NCBI RefSeq assembly: GCF_002095385.1
Contig: NZ_MIPP01000019.1
Coordinates: forward strand, 1 to 64,000
Length of the DNA stretch: 64,000 bases
From: Pantoea eucrina
GTDB taxonomy: Bacteria; Pseudomonadota; Gammaproteobacteria; Enterobacterales; Enterobacteriaceae
Reading direction: 5' to 3'
Positions 1 through 8,272 of the stretch are shown here, piece after piece (positions within the stretch are counted from its first letter, which is position 1; each line of letters starts with the position of its first letter). The position numbers were made by a program, and so were the translations under genes. A model generated the notes under the pieces. The model saw only the letters and a program-made list of their open reading frames with translations. It made no database searches and had not been told where the DNA came from.

Positions 1-1
1 G

Positions 2-469
2 GCGGCAGGTGTCAGCCTGCGCACCGGGCGCTGGCAGCTGGCGGCGCTCTGCCCGCTGGCGCTGGCGCTGCTGGTGGGATTTGCTATTCCCGACCGGATA
101 CGGGACGCCAAACAGCCGCAGAACTTTGTTCGCCACATAGAGGAGCGGCTTGCGCAGAGCCGCTTTATCCTGGCGGATAATCCCGGCGTCGCCTCGGCGA
201 TCGCCTGGCAGCTCAAACGCAGCGATATCTTTTTTTACAGCAGCAAAGGCGAGCTGGAGTATGGTCTCAGCTATGCCGATGCCCGAAAGCGCTACGTTGC
301 CGGAGCGGAGTTTGCCGACTGGCTGCGCGTCCATCGCAGAGAGGGTGGTGTCGCGCTGGTACTGATGCTGGATGCCGGGCAGAAAACGCCGGATGCGATG
401 CTGCCGGTGCCGGATGATGTCTGGCAGCAGGGACGGCTGGTTTATTACAGCTACCGTCGCGCGCCATGA
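2..469 (+). CDS. arnT: ArnT C-terminal part (4-amino-4-deoxy-L-arabinose lipid A transferase), cut by window edge
   Basis: Only the last 155 codons are present; the reading frame is open from base 2 and the gene starts outside the window. The visible part has the end of a hydrophobic segment, then the soluble C-terminal domain with PDRIRDAKQPQNF, AWQLKRSDIFFY and a GELEYGLSY segment that I recognise from enterobacterial ArnT. ArnT is an inner-membrane glycosyltransferase that moves L-Ara4N from undecaprenyl phosphate to lipid A, lowering polymyxin binding. Its TGA stop overlaps the arnE start (ATGA), and arnE and arnF follow in the usual order, which supports the call. Confidence 0.93.
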   Translation, partial: AAGVSLRTGRWQLAALCPLALALLVGFAIPDRIRDAKQPQNFVRHIEERLAQSRFILADNPGVASAIAWQLKRSDIFFYSSKGELEYGLSYADARKRYVAGAEFADWLRVHRREGGVALVLMLDAGQKTPDAMLPVPDDVWQQGRLVYYSYRRAP

Positions 470-792
470 ATCTGCTGCTGATTGTTCTGGTCAGCCTGCT
501 CAGCTGTGCAGCCCAGCTCTGTCAGAAGCAGGCCGCGCTGATGGCGTCAGGCGGCAGGCGCATGGCGCTCTGGGTCGCGCTCAGCCTGCTGCTGCTGGGG
601 GCGGCGATGCTGCTCTGGCTGCTGGTATTGCGCAGTGTGCCGGTCAGCCAGGCCTATCCGATGCTCAGCCTTAACTTTGTGCTGGTGGCGGCAGCCGCAC
701 GCCTGATCTGGCGCGAAGCCTGTACGCTGCAGCAGTGGCTGGGCACGCTGCTGATTGTCGCGGGGGTGGCGCTGATGGGGAGTCAGCTATGA
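466..792 (+). CDS. arnE: ArnE, subunit of undecaprenyl-phosphate-L-Ara4N flippase
   Basis: A 108-residue, very hydrophobic protein of the small multidrug resistance (EmrE) fold with about four membrane helices; the E. coli protein is of similar length. With ArnF it is thought to flip L-Ara4N-undecaprenyl phosphate across the inner membrane for ArnT. The start overlaps the arnT stop by four bases and the stop overlaps the arnF start by four bases, so the three genes look translationally coupled. The segment VPVSQAYPMLSLNFVLV is typical of the SMR third helix. No sign of damage. Confidence 0.92.
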   Translation: MNLLLIVLVSLLSCAAQLCQKQAALMASGGRRMALWVALSLLLLGAAMLLWLLVLRSVPVSQAYPMLSLNFVLVAAAARLIWREACTLQQWLGTLLIVAGVALMGSQL

Positions 793-1163
793 AAGGTACA
801 GGGCTGGCGCTCGTAAGCGTCGCGCTGGTGACGCTGGCGCAGCTGATGCTGCGCAGCGCGATGATGGAGTTTCCCGCGTTCAGTGCGCTGCTGCAGGGCG
901 GCGCACGCCCTGTGCTGATGCTCTGCGCCGGCCTTGCAGCCTACGGGTTATCGATGCTCTGCTGGCTTGCCGCGCTGCGCTATCAGCCGCTCAGTCAGCT
1001 CTATCCGCTACTCAGTCTGAGCTACGTACTGGTCTGGCTGGCTGCTGTCGTTCTGCCGTGGTTTCATGAGCCTTTTCGCTGGAGTAGCCTGGCGGGCGTA
1101 GTACTGATTGTGGCGGGCCTGCTGGCGGTATCGCTGCCGCGCGGTAAAAAACAGGACTACTGA
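789..1163 (+). CDS. arnF: ArnF, subunit of undecaprenyl-phosphate-L-Ara4N flippase
   Basis: A 124-residue SMR-family membrane protein, the second flippase subunit. I take the ATG at 789 because it overlaps the arnE stop as ATGA and gives the expected length and a normal hydrophobic start (MKGTGLALVS); an in-frame ATG at 735 would add residues from inside arnE. The segment QPLSQLYPLLSLSYVLVWL parallels the matching part of ArnE, as expected for two related subunits. It is the last gene of the arn operon; the next gene starts about 120 bases downstream. Confidence 0.92.
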   Translation: MKGTGLALVSVALVTLAQLMLRSAMMEFPAFSALLQGGARPVLMLCAGLAAYGLSMLCWLAALRYQPLSQLYPLLSLSYVLVWLAAVVLPWFHEPFRWSSLAGVVLIVAGLLAVSLPRGKKQDY

Positions 1164-1286
1164 TATGCGCTTAGTCAGCACGATACGGGGCTGATGTAAA
1201 TCACTCAAAGAAGCAGCGGAGCCGCTCAGCCTGATGTTTTAGTATCCCTTCAGTTGCCTTCCAACCCGTACGCATCAGGACTGAAT

Positions 1287-2108
1287 ATGACCGGTAAACT
1301 AAGCAGCGACCGCCTCTGTATTAATCGAAAAATTGCTCCCGCTCTGAGCATCAGTGAATTTTTTGCGCTGGTGGCAAAGCTGGGGCTGCACAAGGTTGAA
1401 ATCCGCAACGACATGAAAAGCGGCAGCGTGACCGACAATCTCGGTGGCGCGCAGGTCAGCGCGCTGGCGCGCGAGCACGATCTGACTATCGAAACAATCA
1501 ATGCGGTTTATCCATTTAACCAGCTCAATGATGAGGTTCTGGCAAAGACCCGCGGCCTGCTGAAAGACGCAGCTGAAAGCGGTGCCAGAGCGCTGGTGCT
1601 CTGTCCGCTCAACGATGGTGCGCCGGTCAGCGACGCACAGACTATCGATGCGCTGCAAACGCTGGCGCCGCTGTTTGCAGAATACGGCATTCAGGGACTG
1701 GTTGAGCCGCTGGGATTTCCGCAGAGTTCGCTGCGCTCTGCCGCGCAGGCGCAGCAGCTGATTAAACAGGCCGGGGTGCCGTTCAAAATTGTGCTGGATA
1801 CCTTCCATCATCATCTTTATGAAGGTGCCGAAGCGGACTTTGCCGGGCACGTCAACGTGCATGAGATTGGCCTGGTTCACCTATCCGGCGTGACCGATAC
1901 GCGGCTGGCGGCAGAGCTGACGGATGAAGAGCGTATTATGCTCAGCGCCGATGACAGACTGCAGACAAAACAGCAGGTGGCCCGCCTTGAAGAGATGGGG
2001 TATCGCGGGATCTATGCGTTTGAGCCTTTCTCATCGGTGATGGAGAGCTGGAGCGCTGCTGAAATTGAGCAGCAGATCCGCAGCAGTATCGACTATCTCA
2101 ACCGCTAA
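1287..2108 (+). CDS. IolI-like sugar isomerase/epimerase (TIM barrel, AP endonuclease 2 fold)
   Basis: A 273-residue protein of the xylose isomerase-like TIM-barrel family. Visible conserved segments are KVEIRN near residue 40, an [11 protein letters not shown] metal-ligand region, [11 protein letters not shown], and the C-terminal YAFEPFS. These are laid out as in Bacillus IolI (inosose isomerase). I prefer the ATG at 1287 over 1254 because AGGA lies six bases upstream. The next gene, 26 bases away, encodes an IolG-like inositol dehydrogenase, so a role in oxidised inositol or a related cyclitol or sugar is likely. The exact substrate is inference; hydroxypyruvate isomerase and other epimerases share the fold. 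Confidence 0.75.
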   Translation: MTGKLSSDRLCINRKIAPALSISEFFALVAKLGLHKVEIRNDMKSGSVTDNLGGAQVSALAREHDLTIETINAVYPFNQLNDEVLAKTRGLLKDAAESGARALVLCPLNDGAPVSDAQTIDALQTLAPLFAEYGIQGLVEPLGFPQSSLRSAAQAQQLIKQAGVPFKIVLDTFHHHLYEGAEADFAGHVNVHEIGLVHLSGVTDTRLAAELTDEERIMLSADDRLQTKQQVARLEEMGYRGIYAFEPFSSVMESWSAAEIEQQIRSSIDYLNR

Positions 2109-2133
2109 CCGCAACCGGCTCAGGAAACAGACT

Positions 2134-3144
2134 ATGACACTCAATATTGGCGTAATTGGCACCGGTGCAATCGGTCGTGAACATATCCGGCGCTGCAGTC
2201 AGGTGCTGCAGAACGCGCGCGTAGTGGCGCTGAATGATATCGACCGCCGTCAGTGTGAAGAGGTCGCAGCTGCGCTACAGCTGCAGGCGGAGATCTACGA
2301 CAGCGCGCACAATCTGATTAATGCGCCTGACGTACAGGCCGTGCTGGTGACCTCCTGGGGTCCCACTCATGAAGAGTTTGTGCTGGCGGCGATCAAAGCG
2401 GGCAAGGCGGTGTTTTGTGAAAAGCCGCTGGCAGTGACGGCGCAGGGCTGTATGAACATCGTTGAAGCGGAGATGGCCGGCGGTAAAAAACGCGTACAGG
2501 TCGGCTTTATGCGACCTTATGACAGCGGCTATCGCGCGCTGAAGCAGGTGCTGGAGAGCGGTGAGATTGGCGCGCCGCTGATGCTGCACTGCGCGCATCG
2601 CAATCCGGAGGTGGGTGACAGTTACACCACGGATATGGCGATTACCGATACGCTGATCCATGAGCTGGATGTGCTGCGCTGGTTGCTGAATGATGATTAC
2701 GTCAGCGCGCAGGTGATCTGGCCACGCAAAACGCGCCACGCCAGTTCACACCTGAAAGATCCGCAGATTGTTCTGCTGGAAACGGCGCAGGGTACGCGCA
2801 TTGACGTCGAAATTTTTGTTAACTGCCAGTATGGCTATGACATTCAGTGTGAAGTTGTCGGAGAAAGCGGCATTGCCCGGCTGCCGGAACCTGTGGCGGT
2901 GCAGACGCGCAGTAACGCAGCGCTCTCTGTGGCCATCCTGACCGACTGGAAAAAGCGCTTTATCGATGCATACGATGTGGAGCTGCAGGCGTTTATCAAC
3001 AATGTGCTTGCCGACGAGCTGACCGGACCTTCGGCTTGGGATGGTTATGCGGCGGCGGTGGCAGCAGACGCCTGTGTTGCCGCTCAGAAGAGTGGCGATA
3101 TTGTTCAGATTACGATGCCGCCCCGTCCGGCTTTTTATCAGTAA
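2134..3144 (+). CDS. iolG: Gfo/Idh/MocA-family oxidoreductase, IolG-like inositol 2-dehydrogenase
   Basis: A 336-residue NAD(P)-dependent dehydrogenase, the same length as Salmonella IolG and similar along its length. It has the Rossmann GxGxxG at residues 9-14 (GTGAIG), the EKP motif in VFCEKPLAV, and the catalytic Asp/His pair in [26 protein letters not shown] and [10 protein letters not shown] are typical of IolG. The ATG at 2134 has AGGAAAC upstream. It probably oxidises myo-inositol or an isomer to inosose, which fits the isomerase gene just before it. No other iol gene (iolA, B, C, D, E) is in the window, so the full pathway cannot be inferred. Confidence 0.8.
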   Translation: MTLNIGVIGTGAIGREHIRRCSQVLQNARVVALNDIDRRQCEEVAAALQLQAEIYDSAHNLINAPDVQAVLVTSWGPTHEEFVLAAIKAGKAVFCEKPLAVTAQGCMNIVEAEMAGGKKRVQVGFMRPYDSGYRALKQVLESGEIGAPLMLHCAHRNPEVGDSYTTDMAITDTLIHELDVLRWLLNDDYVSAQVIWPRKTRHASSHLKDPQIVLLETAQGTRIDVEIFVNCQYGYDIQCEVVGESGIARLPEPVAVQTRSNAALSVAILTDWKKRFIDAYDVELQAFINNVLADELTGPSAWDGYAAAVAADACVAAQKSGDIVQITMPPRPAFYQ

Positions 3145-3157
3145 TCCCGCCTGAACC

Positions 3158-3180
3158 GCGCGCCTGCTCTGCAGGCGCGC
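3158..3180 (+). terminator. Terminator-like hairpin after the iolG-like gene
   Basis: A perfect ten-base inverted repeat (GCGCGCCTGC, loop TCT, GCAGGCGCGC) begins 14 bases after the stop codon. There is no T-run after it, so it may be a weak terminator or a 3' end stabiliser. Confidence 0.55.
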
Positions 3181-3226
3181 TGCTGTCATTATCTGCTTAC
3201 AACCCTGCCAGTCTGTTTTTGCGTTT

Positions 3227-3247
3227 TGTACTCTACATACTAGTACA
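3227..3247 (+). promoter_or_regulatory. TrpR-operator-like palindrome upstream of the Mtr-like permease
   Basis: The sequence TGTACTC...CTAGTACA has half-sites close to the TrpR operator (GTACTAG-N4-CTAGTAC) and to the site before E. coli mtr. The spacing is one base longer than the consensus, which weakens the call. It overlaps the region where the -10 element of the permease promoter would lie, as expected for a repressor site. Confidence 0.45.
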
Positions 3248-3291
3248 TGATGTGTATCATCCCGCCTTTGCTAATTTTCTGAGTCGTCTTA

Positions 3292-4530
3292 ATGTCAGTA
3301 CCTCAACTCACGCCGCGCCAGCCCTCAGTCTGGTGGGGCGCTATGATCATCTGTGGCACCGTTGTGGGTGCCGGTATGTTTACGCTGCCTGTGGTTATGG
3401 CAGGAAGCTGGTTTGGCTGGGGCGTGCTGCTGCTGTTTATCAGCTGGGGCGCGATGCTGCTCTCCGGCCTGCTGTTTATGCGCGTCAGCCTGCACTATAC
3501 TGCCGGCGCCGGCTATGACACGCTGGTGCGCGATCTGCTGGGACGCGGCTGGGCAAGGCTCAACGGATTAAGCATCCTGTTTGTACTGGGTATTCTGACC
3601 TACGCCTATATTTCAGCCAGCGGCCCGGTCTATCAGCACTCCCTTAATCAGCTGGGTCTGCCGCTGACAGCGGCCGGTGCGAAAATTGCACTGACGCTGC
3701 TGGTTGCAGGGGTGGTGCTGCTCGGCACGCGTGGCGTGAGCCGGCTTATGACCTTCTGCGTAGTGGCAAAAATTGCGCTGCTTATTATGCTGTTCGGCGG
3801 ACTCCTGATGCAGGTTGACAGCGCCTCACTGCTGCAGCCAGCGCCAGAAGGCAGCGCTTACTGGCCCTATGCGCTCGGCGTGCTGCCTTTCTGCCTGGCC
3901 TCTTTTGGGTATCACGGCAATATCACCGGGCTGGTGAGCTACTACCATCGCGACCGGCGCAGGATCGCGCGTGCGCTGCTGCTCGGGACCCTGATGTCGC
4001 TTGCGCTCTACCTGTTCTGGATCGTCAGCACGATGGGAAACCTGCCGCGCAGCGCGTTTCCGGGTATTGTCGCGCAGGGCGGGGATATCGCCGCCCTGAT
4101 GGCGGCGCTGGGCTCGCATCTGCAGGTACCGGCATTAACCCTGATGCTGTCGCTCTTTTCCCATTTTGCCGTTATCGCTTCGTTTCTTGGCGTCACCGCA
4201 GGATTGTTCGACTATATCGCCGACCGTATGGGGCAGGGCGATACGCGCCGGGCACGGGTGAAAACGGCGCTGCTGACCTTTTTGCCGCCGCTGCTGGCGT
4301 CGATTGTCTGGCCACACGGGTTTGTGGCGGCCATCGGCTATGCCGGGTTGTTTGCCACCCTGTGGGCGGTGATCATCCCGGCCTTACTGGCATTGCGGGC
4401 AGAAAAGCGCTTCGCCACGCATAAAAAATCCTCGCTGGCGATCATCCTGGTACTGCTATTTGGGGGACTGAACATTGTGGCGTGGCTGCTGAGCTGGCTG
4501 GAGTGGTTGCCGCTATTTGGCGCAGGCTGA
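3292..4530 (+). CDS. Tryptophan/tyrosine-type aromatic amino acid permease (HAAAP family, Mtr-like)
   Basis: A 412-residue inner-membrane symporter with about eleven helices. The first helix carries the family signature GTVVGAGMFTLPVVM; LTYAYISASG, LPFCLASFGYHGN and TAGLFDYIADRMG follow in the order seen in E. coli Mtr, TnaB and TyrP. Similarity to Mtr looks greatest (KTALLTFLPPLLASIVWPHGF, IGYAGLFATLWA). It should import tryptophan or a related aromatic amino acid with protons. A TrpR-like palindrome lies upstream, which would fit repression when tryptophan is plentiful. It stands alone between two hairpins. Confidence 0.85.
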   Translation: MSVPQLTPRQPSVWWGAMIICGTVVGAGMFTLPVVMAGSWFGWGVLLLFISWGAMLLSGLLFMRVSLHYTAGAGYDTLVRDLLGRGWARLNGLSILFVLGILTYAYISASGPVYQHSLNQLGLPLTAAGAKIALTLLVAGVVLLGTRGVSRLMTFCVVAKIALLIMLFGGLLMQVDSASLLQPAPEGSAYWPYALGVLPFCLASFGYHGNITGLVSYYHRDRRRIARALLLGTLMSLALYLFWIVSTMGNLPRSAFPGIVAQGGDIAALMAALGSHLQVPALTLMLSLFSHFAVIASFLGVTAGLFDYIADRMGQGDTRRARVKTALLTFLPPLLASIVWPHGFVAAIGYAGLFATLWAVIIPALLALRAEKRFATHKKSSLAIILVLLFGGLNIVAWLLSWLEWLPLFGAG

Positions 4531-4536
4531 CAGGAG

Positions 4537-4565
4537 AACGCGCTGGCCTGACGCCAGCGCGTTTT
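4537..4565. terminator. Bidirectional terminator between permease and hiuH
   Basis: An eleven-base inverted repeat (AACGCGCTGGC, five-base loop, GCCAGCGCGTT) is followed by TTTT on the plus strand, with a short A-run on its other side. It lies between the convergent permease and hiuH genes. Confidence 0.8.
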
Positions 4566-4570
4566 AAAAA

Positions 4571-4984
4571 TCAGTTACCGCGATAGGTTGAATAGCCATA
4601 CTGGCTTAGCAGCAGCGGTATATGGTAATGCTGATCGGTTTTCTCAAGATTAAAAATTACCGGAATTTCCGGAAAGAAAGTCTGCTGATTAACTGATTTA
4701 TAATACTCCCCGGTTTTGAACACCACGCGATAAATACCTGACTGCGCCATTTTATCTTTCGGATAGAGTGCCGGGATCCGCCCCTGCGCATCCGTGGTGG
4801 CTTCTGCCAGTTTTGTCCAGTTATCGCCTGCTTTCTGATCCAGTTCTACTTTTACGCCGGCGGTGGGGATGCCGGTCTGCAGGTTGAGCACGTGCACGCT
4901 CACCGGGTTTTTCATGGTATCGGCCGCGGCGACGCCAGCGGTGCAAAGTAAAACAGCAGAAAGCAGAAGGTGTTGAGGTTTCAT
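4571..4984 (-). CDS. hiuH: 5-hydroxyisourate hydrolase, periplasmic transthyretin-like protein
   Basis: A 137-residue protein with a cleavable signal peptide (about residues 1-21, ending in AGVAAA) and the transthyretin-like fold. The family signatures are visible: NPVSVHVLNLQTGIP near the N-terminus and the C-terminal QYGYSTYRGN, close to the canonical YRGS tail. His and Arg residues of the active site are in HVLN and HYHIP. It hydrolyses 5-hydroxyisourate, the product of urate oxidation, to OHCU in the periplasm. No other urate pathway gene is adjacent. Length and sequence match the E. coli HiuH type. Confidence 0.92.
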   Translation of the reverse strand: MKPQHLLLSAVLLCTAGVAAADTMKNPVSVHVLNLQTGIPTAGVKVELDQKAGDNWTKLAEATTDAQGRIPALYPKDKMAQSGIYRVVFKTGEYYKSVNQQTFFPEIPVIFNLEKTDQHYHIPLLLSQYGYSTYRGN

Positions 4985-5111
4985 TTCATCGTCCTTTAAT
5001 GTGAATGCGTGAAATGAAGCATAGAGGCTAAGGGCCGGAGCGCCTCACGCTGGCCGCAATCTGTGAAATTTCCCAGAGGGGTGCGGCAGGCGGAGCGCCT
5101 GCCGCAATGGA

Positions 5112-6215
5112 TCACTTGTTGTTCTGTACCAGAGTGCCTTTCAGACCGTGCGGCTCTGAACGCAGATACTGCGGCGGAGCCTTAACGGTGGCGCCCAGCT
5201 CAGCGGCAGCGTGCCACGGCCAGTGCGGATCCCAGAGCATCCCGCGCGCCAGCGCAATCAGGTCCGTATCACCGGTGTGCAGAGCCTGTTCCGCCTGCTG
5301 CGGATCGGTTATCAGTCCGACACCGATTACCGGGATATCCACCACTTTGCGAATATCGCGCGCAAAAGAGAGCTGATAGCCTGGGCCGATATCGATCTCC
5401 TGATCGGGCGACAGTCCGCCGCTGGAGACGTGAATATAAGCACAGCCTGCGGCGGCCAGCTGCTGGCTGAACGCAATAGACTGCTCATTATCCCAGCCGC
5501 CTGCGACCCAGTCAGTTGCTGAAATACGCACGCCCACCGGTACTGAATCTGGCAGAGCATCGCGTATCGCCTGAAACACTTCCAGCGGATAGCGCATGCG
5601 GTTTTCCAGCGATCCGCCATATTCATCATCGCGCTTGTTACTGAGCGGAGAGAGAAACTGATGCAGCAGATAGCCATGGGCAGCATGCAGTTCAACCAGC
5701 TCGATACCGATGCGGACCGCGCGCTGCGCGCTGTCAACAAAGGCCTGTTTCAGGCGCATCAGCTCCTCTTTACTCAGCGCGTGTGGCGCCTGTTCGCCCG
5801 ACTGGTAAGCCTCTGCGGAGGGAGCCACCGTCTGCCAGCCGCCCTGTTGAGCCGAAAGCTGCTCGCCGCCTTCCCACGGCACGGCACAGGAGGCTTTGCG
5901 ACCTGCGTGACCCAGCTGGATACCTATTGGCAGGGTTGCCCATGGACGGATATCCTCCAGCACGCTGGCCAGTGCCGCCTCAGTCTCATCGTCCCACAAT
6001 CCCAGATCGCCCGGCGATATGCGGCCGATATCCTCAACGGCTGTTGCTTCGATAATCAGTAAGCCCGCACCGGACAGGGCGAGCTGCCCCAGATGGATAC
6101 GGTGCCAGGCGGTGGCTTTACCCGCCTCAGCGGAGTACTGACACATGGGCGCAATAATAATGCGATTCTCCAGCGAGAGCTGTCCCAGTTTCGTGGCGCT
6201 AAATAACAGACTCAT
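5112..6215 (-). CDS. Old Yellow Enzyme family NADH:flavin oxidoreductase (YqjM/XenA type)
   Basis: A 367-residue FMN-binding TIM-barrel ene-reductase. IAPMCQYSA near residue 22 carries the cysteine typical of the YqjM/XenA ('thermophilic-like') subgroup. The substrate-binding pair is in ELHAAHGYLLHQFLSP, and GGSLENRMRYPLEV and VGVRIS are standard OYE blocks. It reduces activated C=C bonds or nitro compounds with NAD(P)H; the natural substrate is unknown. It lies on the same strand as the 6.4-9.65 kb island but ends it 206 bases away. A functional link to that island is possible but not shown. Confidence 0.85.
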   Translation of the reverse strand: MSLLFSATKLGQLSLENRIIIAPMCQYSAEAGKATAWHRIHLGQLALSGAGLLIIEATAVEDIGRISPGDLGLWDDETEAALASVLEDIRPWATLPIGIQLGHAGRKASCAVPWEGGEQLSAQQGGWQTVAPSAEAYQSGEQAPHALSKEELMRLKQAFVDSAQRAVRIGIELVELHAAHGYLLHQFLSPLSNKRDDEYGGSLENRMRYPLEVFQAIRDALPDSVPVGVRISATDWVAGGWDNEQSIAFSQQLAAAGCAYIHVSSGGLSPDQEIDIGPGYQLSFARDIRKVVDIPVIGVGLITDPQQAEQALHTGDTDLIALARGMLWDPHWPWHAAAELGATVKAPPQYLRSEPHGLKGTLVQNNK

Positions 6216-6421
6216 CTTAACCTCATGTTTTCAGGGGATCTCAGGTGAAATAAGTGTAGATGGTCATCGGCGAACGGAGGCGGCCCGGCACAGGGATTCT
6301 GTTTCTAAGCGTTAACCGGAAAGATTTGGCTTTCTAGTTACAACATACCATTTTACTATAAATACACCCTCTTCAGCCGCGGCAATGATATCGCCTGGCA
6401 GGGCTTACGGTGGCCTTTAAT

Positions 6422-7231
6422 TTACCTCTGAAGCGAGCAGAGATAACGATAAACAGCGGCATCCTGCGGATCCGGCCTGAAGCGCTGGCTATTACGACAC
6501 TGAGCACAGATGGTACGATAGTGCCGGTTCAGTCCAAGTTCGCATAAAATACGCAGCCAGCCATTGGCTCCGTAGCACTGTTGTTCATAGATTTTTTCCC
6601 GCATCTTCTTAACGTCGAGACGCAATAACACAGCATTCAGATCGCTGTACTCAGGATGTTTTTTGGTTTTACCTATCCGGGTAAACATGAAATTGCGCAT
6701 ATAAAAAGGCGCTACGTTCTCTTTAACCTGAATAAGCAGATCGTCTACCTGCTCCACAAAAATCGTATAAATCATAATCCTGAGATAGAGCATAAACACC
6801 AGATTGTCCTGCTGCTGCGTCTGCTTGACCGACAGCGTACCCAGCTCTACGACTTTCCGGTTTTCCAGCCCGAGGGCGGCTATCTCTGCACCAAACAGCA
6901 GGGAGCAGGGCAGCTGCTGGTTTCGCTGAGCAATCACGCTGATTGTGCCGAGGATCTCCTGTTTTTTACGCGCCAGAAACAGGGTGCTGTCAGGATGAAG
7001 CAGGCCTTCGTTATAAAGGAACAGCGCACGCTTGCTCTTGATAATACCGCTACGCTGGTAGGCGCTATGCGTGACTTCCATGCCTTTCAAAAAATCGAGA
7101 AAAGCGGTCGCCGGCGCAATATCGATCAGCTTATCGCTATCATTAAGCAATCTGCATAGTTTGAGCGTTCTTTTACTCAGAACGCCATCGGATACTGCGC
7201 TGACAGTCACTGATTTCCTTAGCGAATCCAC
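6422..7231 (-). CDS. FeeM-like N-acyltransferase (GNAT superfamily), last gene of the YcaO island
   Basis: About 270 residues. The central part follows the pattern of FeeM-type N-acyl amino acid synthases: LFLARKKQEILGTISV, then ENRKVVELGTLSV, a helix, VKENVAPFYMRNFMFTRIG, and an AVLLRLDV strand. These enzymes take acyl groups from acyl carrier protein or acyl-CoA onto an amine. Some FeeM-like GNAT proteins act on ribosomal peptides (selidamides). The C-terminal 45 residues are extra and contain a CxxC pair. The open frame starts at a TTG (7246), but the GTG at 7231 has AGGG six bases upstream; a GTG at 7210 with AGGA is another option. It follows the methyltransferase by about 200 bases, so it may have its own promoter. 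It is not LuxI-like. Confidence 0.65.
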   Translation of the reverse strand: MDSLRKSVTVSAVSDGVLSKRTLKLCRLLNDSDKLIDIAPATAFLDFLKGMEVTHSAYQRSGIIKSKRALFLYNEGLLHPDSTLFLARKKQEILGTISVIAQRNQQLPCSLLFGAEIAALGLENRKVVELGTLSVKQTQQQDNLVFMLYLRIMIYTIFVEQVDDLLIQVKENVAPFYMRNFMFTRIGKTKKHPEYSDLNAVLLRLDVKKMREKIYEQQCYGANGWLRILCELGLNRHYRTICAQCRNSQRFRPDPQDAAVYRYLCSLQR

Positions 7232-7432
7232 AATTATCCCTGACAATAGATTTTAGTATCGCTAATGTATTCAGGGTATCTAATGATTGGAATTAGTTTT
7301 GATCGAAAATTTAGTAATCACTGCTTAAAGCAAAATCTGTTATTCAGCTTAAAGAGCAGCAGCGCCACTGCAGCATTTTATGCTTAATGTTAAGCGGTAT
7401 GTCGCACGTGCCTGTGGCCTCAGCGCAGTCTT

Positions 7433-8272
7433 TCAAAGTGTCTGTAACAGATAATACTGGAAAAAACCTGCTGAACGTTCGCTATAGCCGCTTGTCATTT
7501 TAAGAGCAATGTTTTTGCCCCGCACATGATTTTCAACATCACAATTTACAGGGGTATGACCAAAAATAATTAAATACCCTTTCTTATTAAGCAGCGTAAT
7601 CAGTTTATCGATAACAGGTGTTGCCTGATCGTGCCTTATCACTTCATGATTGGCGAAGCGGCAAAAAATAATATCATACCTGTCACGGTCACCGGATTGC
7701 ATAAAGTCGCTCTGTACAACCTGCGGCAGCTGCTGCCTGGCCTTCAGGACCATTTTTTCCGCGCGATCGGCAGCGAAATAGTTTAGCAGGGGAAGCTTTT
7801 GTTTTACTGAGGCAATGAAGGTTCCGGTAGAGCAGGCCGGGTCAAATACGCGGCAGTCGGGAAAAGCAATCTCACGCAGCAAATTTACGGTATGCCGGCG
7901 GAAGTGCGCTTCCTGTATGTCCAGCTTCTCCGGTGTACCGGCCATCTGGTCCCAGAATGATTCCGGGCATATAGCCTCATTCCCTTCATCATCCAGCGGC
8001 GGCCATGGAAAGTGGATATTGTAATCCGGGCAGGGGGGAAGTAATTTTTCACGCCACGCCGGATCGTCCGGCACTCTGATGCCGAGGGTTATTTCATCTT
8101 TGGTTTCATCCAGCGAAATGAGCGGGCCTTTTATCATATCGGGAAGAATGATGCTGTAAGCCACGTGGCTTAACGGCTTTCGTATGCCGGCAAAAATCGA
8201 TTCAAAGGTTGTCATGATAAAAATATCATGCCGTTCCCGATTCGGGACCCGGATGTAAATTATTCTACTCAT
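7433..8272 (-). CDS. Class I SAM-dependent methyltransferase of the YcaO island
   Basis: A 279-residue protein. Residues about 1-125 are a family-specific N-terminal part (FHFPWPPLDDEG-like region, FWDQMAG). The Rossmann domain follows, with the SAM-binding motif I VFDPACSTGTFIAS, an acidic loop (AADRAEKM), a motif DIIFCRF, and a C-terminal KKGYLIIFGHTPVN strand. Its ATG overlaps the ycaO-like stop as ATGA, so the two are almost surely co-translated. The target may be the 43-residue peptide encoded upstream or a small molecule; nothing in the sequence fixes it. An internal ATG at codon 20 could also serve as start. The gene is visibly more AT-rich than the mal genes next door. Confidence 0.7.
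   Translation of the reverse strand: MSRIIYIRVPNRERHDIFIMTTFESIFAGIRKPLSHVAYSIILPDMIKGPLISLDETKDEITLGIRVPDDPAWREKLLPPCPDYNIHFPWPPLDDEGNEAICPESFWDQMAGTPEKLDIQEAHFRRHTVNLLREIAFPDCRVFDPACSTGTFIASVKQKLPLLNYFAADRAEKMVLKARQQLPQVVQSDFMQSGDRDRYDIIFCRFANHEVIRHDQATPVIDKLITLLNKKGYLIIFGHTPVNCDVENHVRGKNIALKMTSGYSERSAGFFQYYLLQTL

Noticed and set aside
6422-7246. LuxI-type acyl-homoserine lactone synthase
   Set aside because: The LuxI N-terminal RxxxFxxR signature is missing, no luxR gene is adjacent, and the pattern fits FeeM-like enzymes better.
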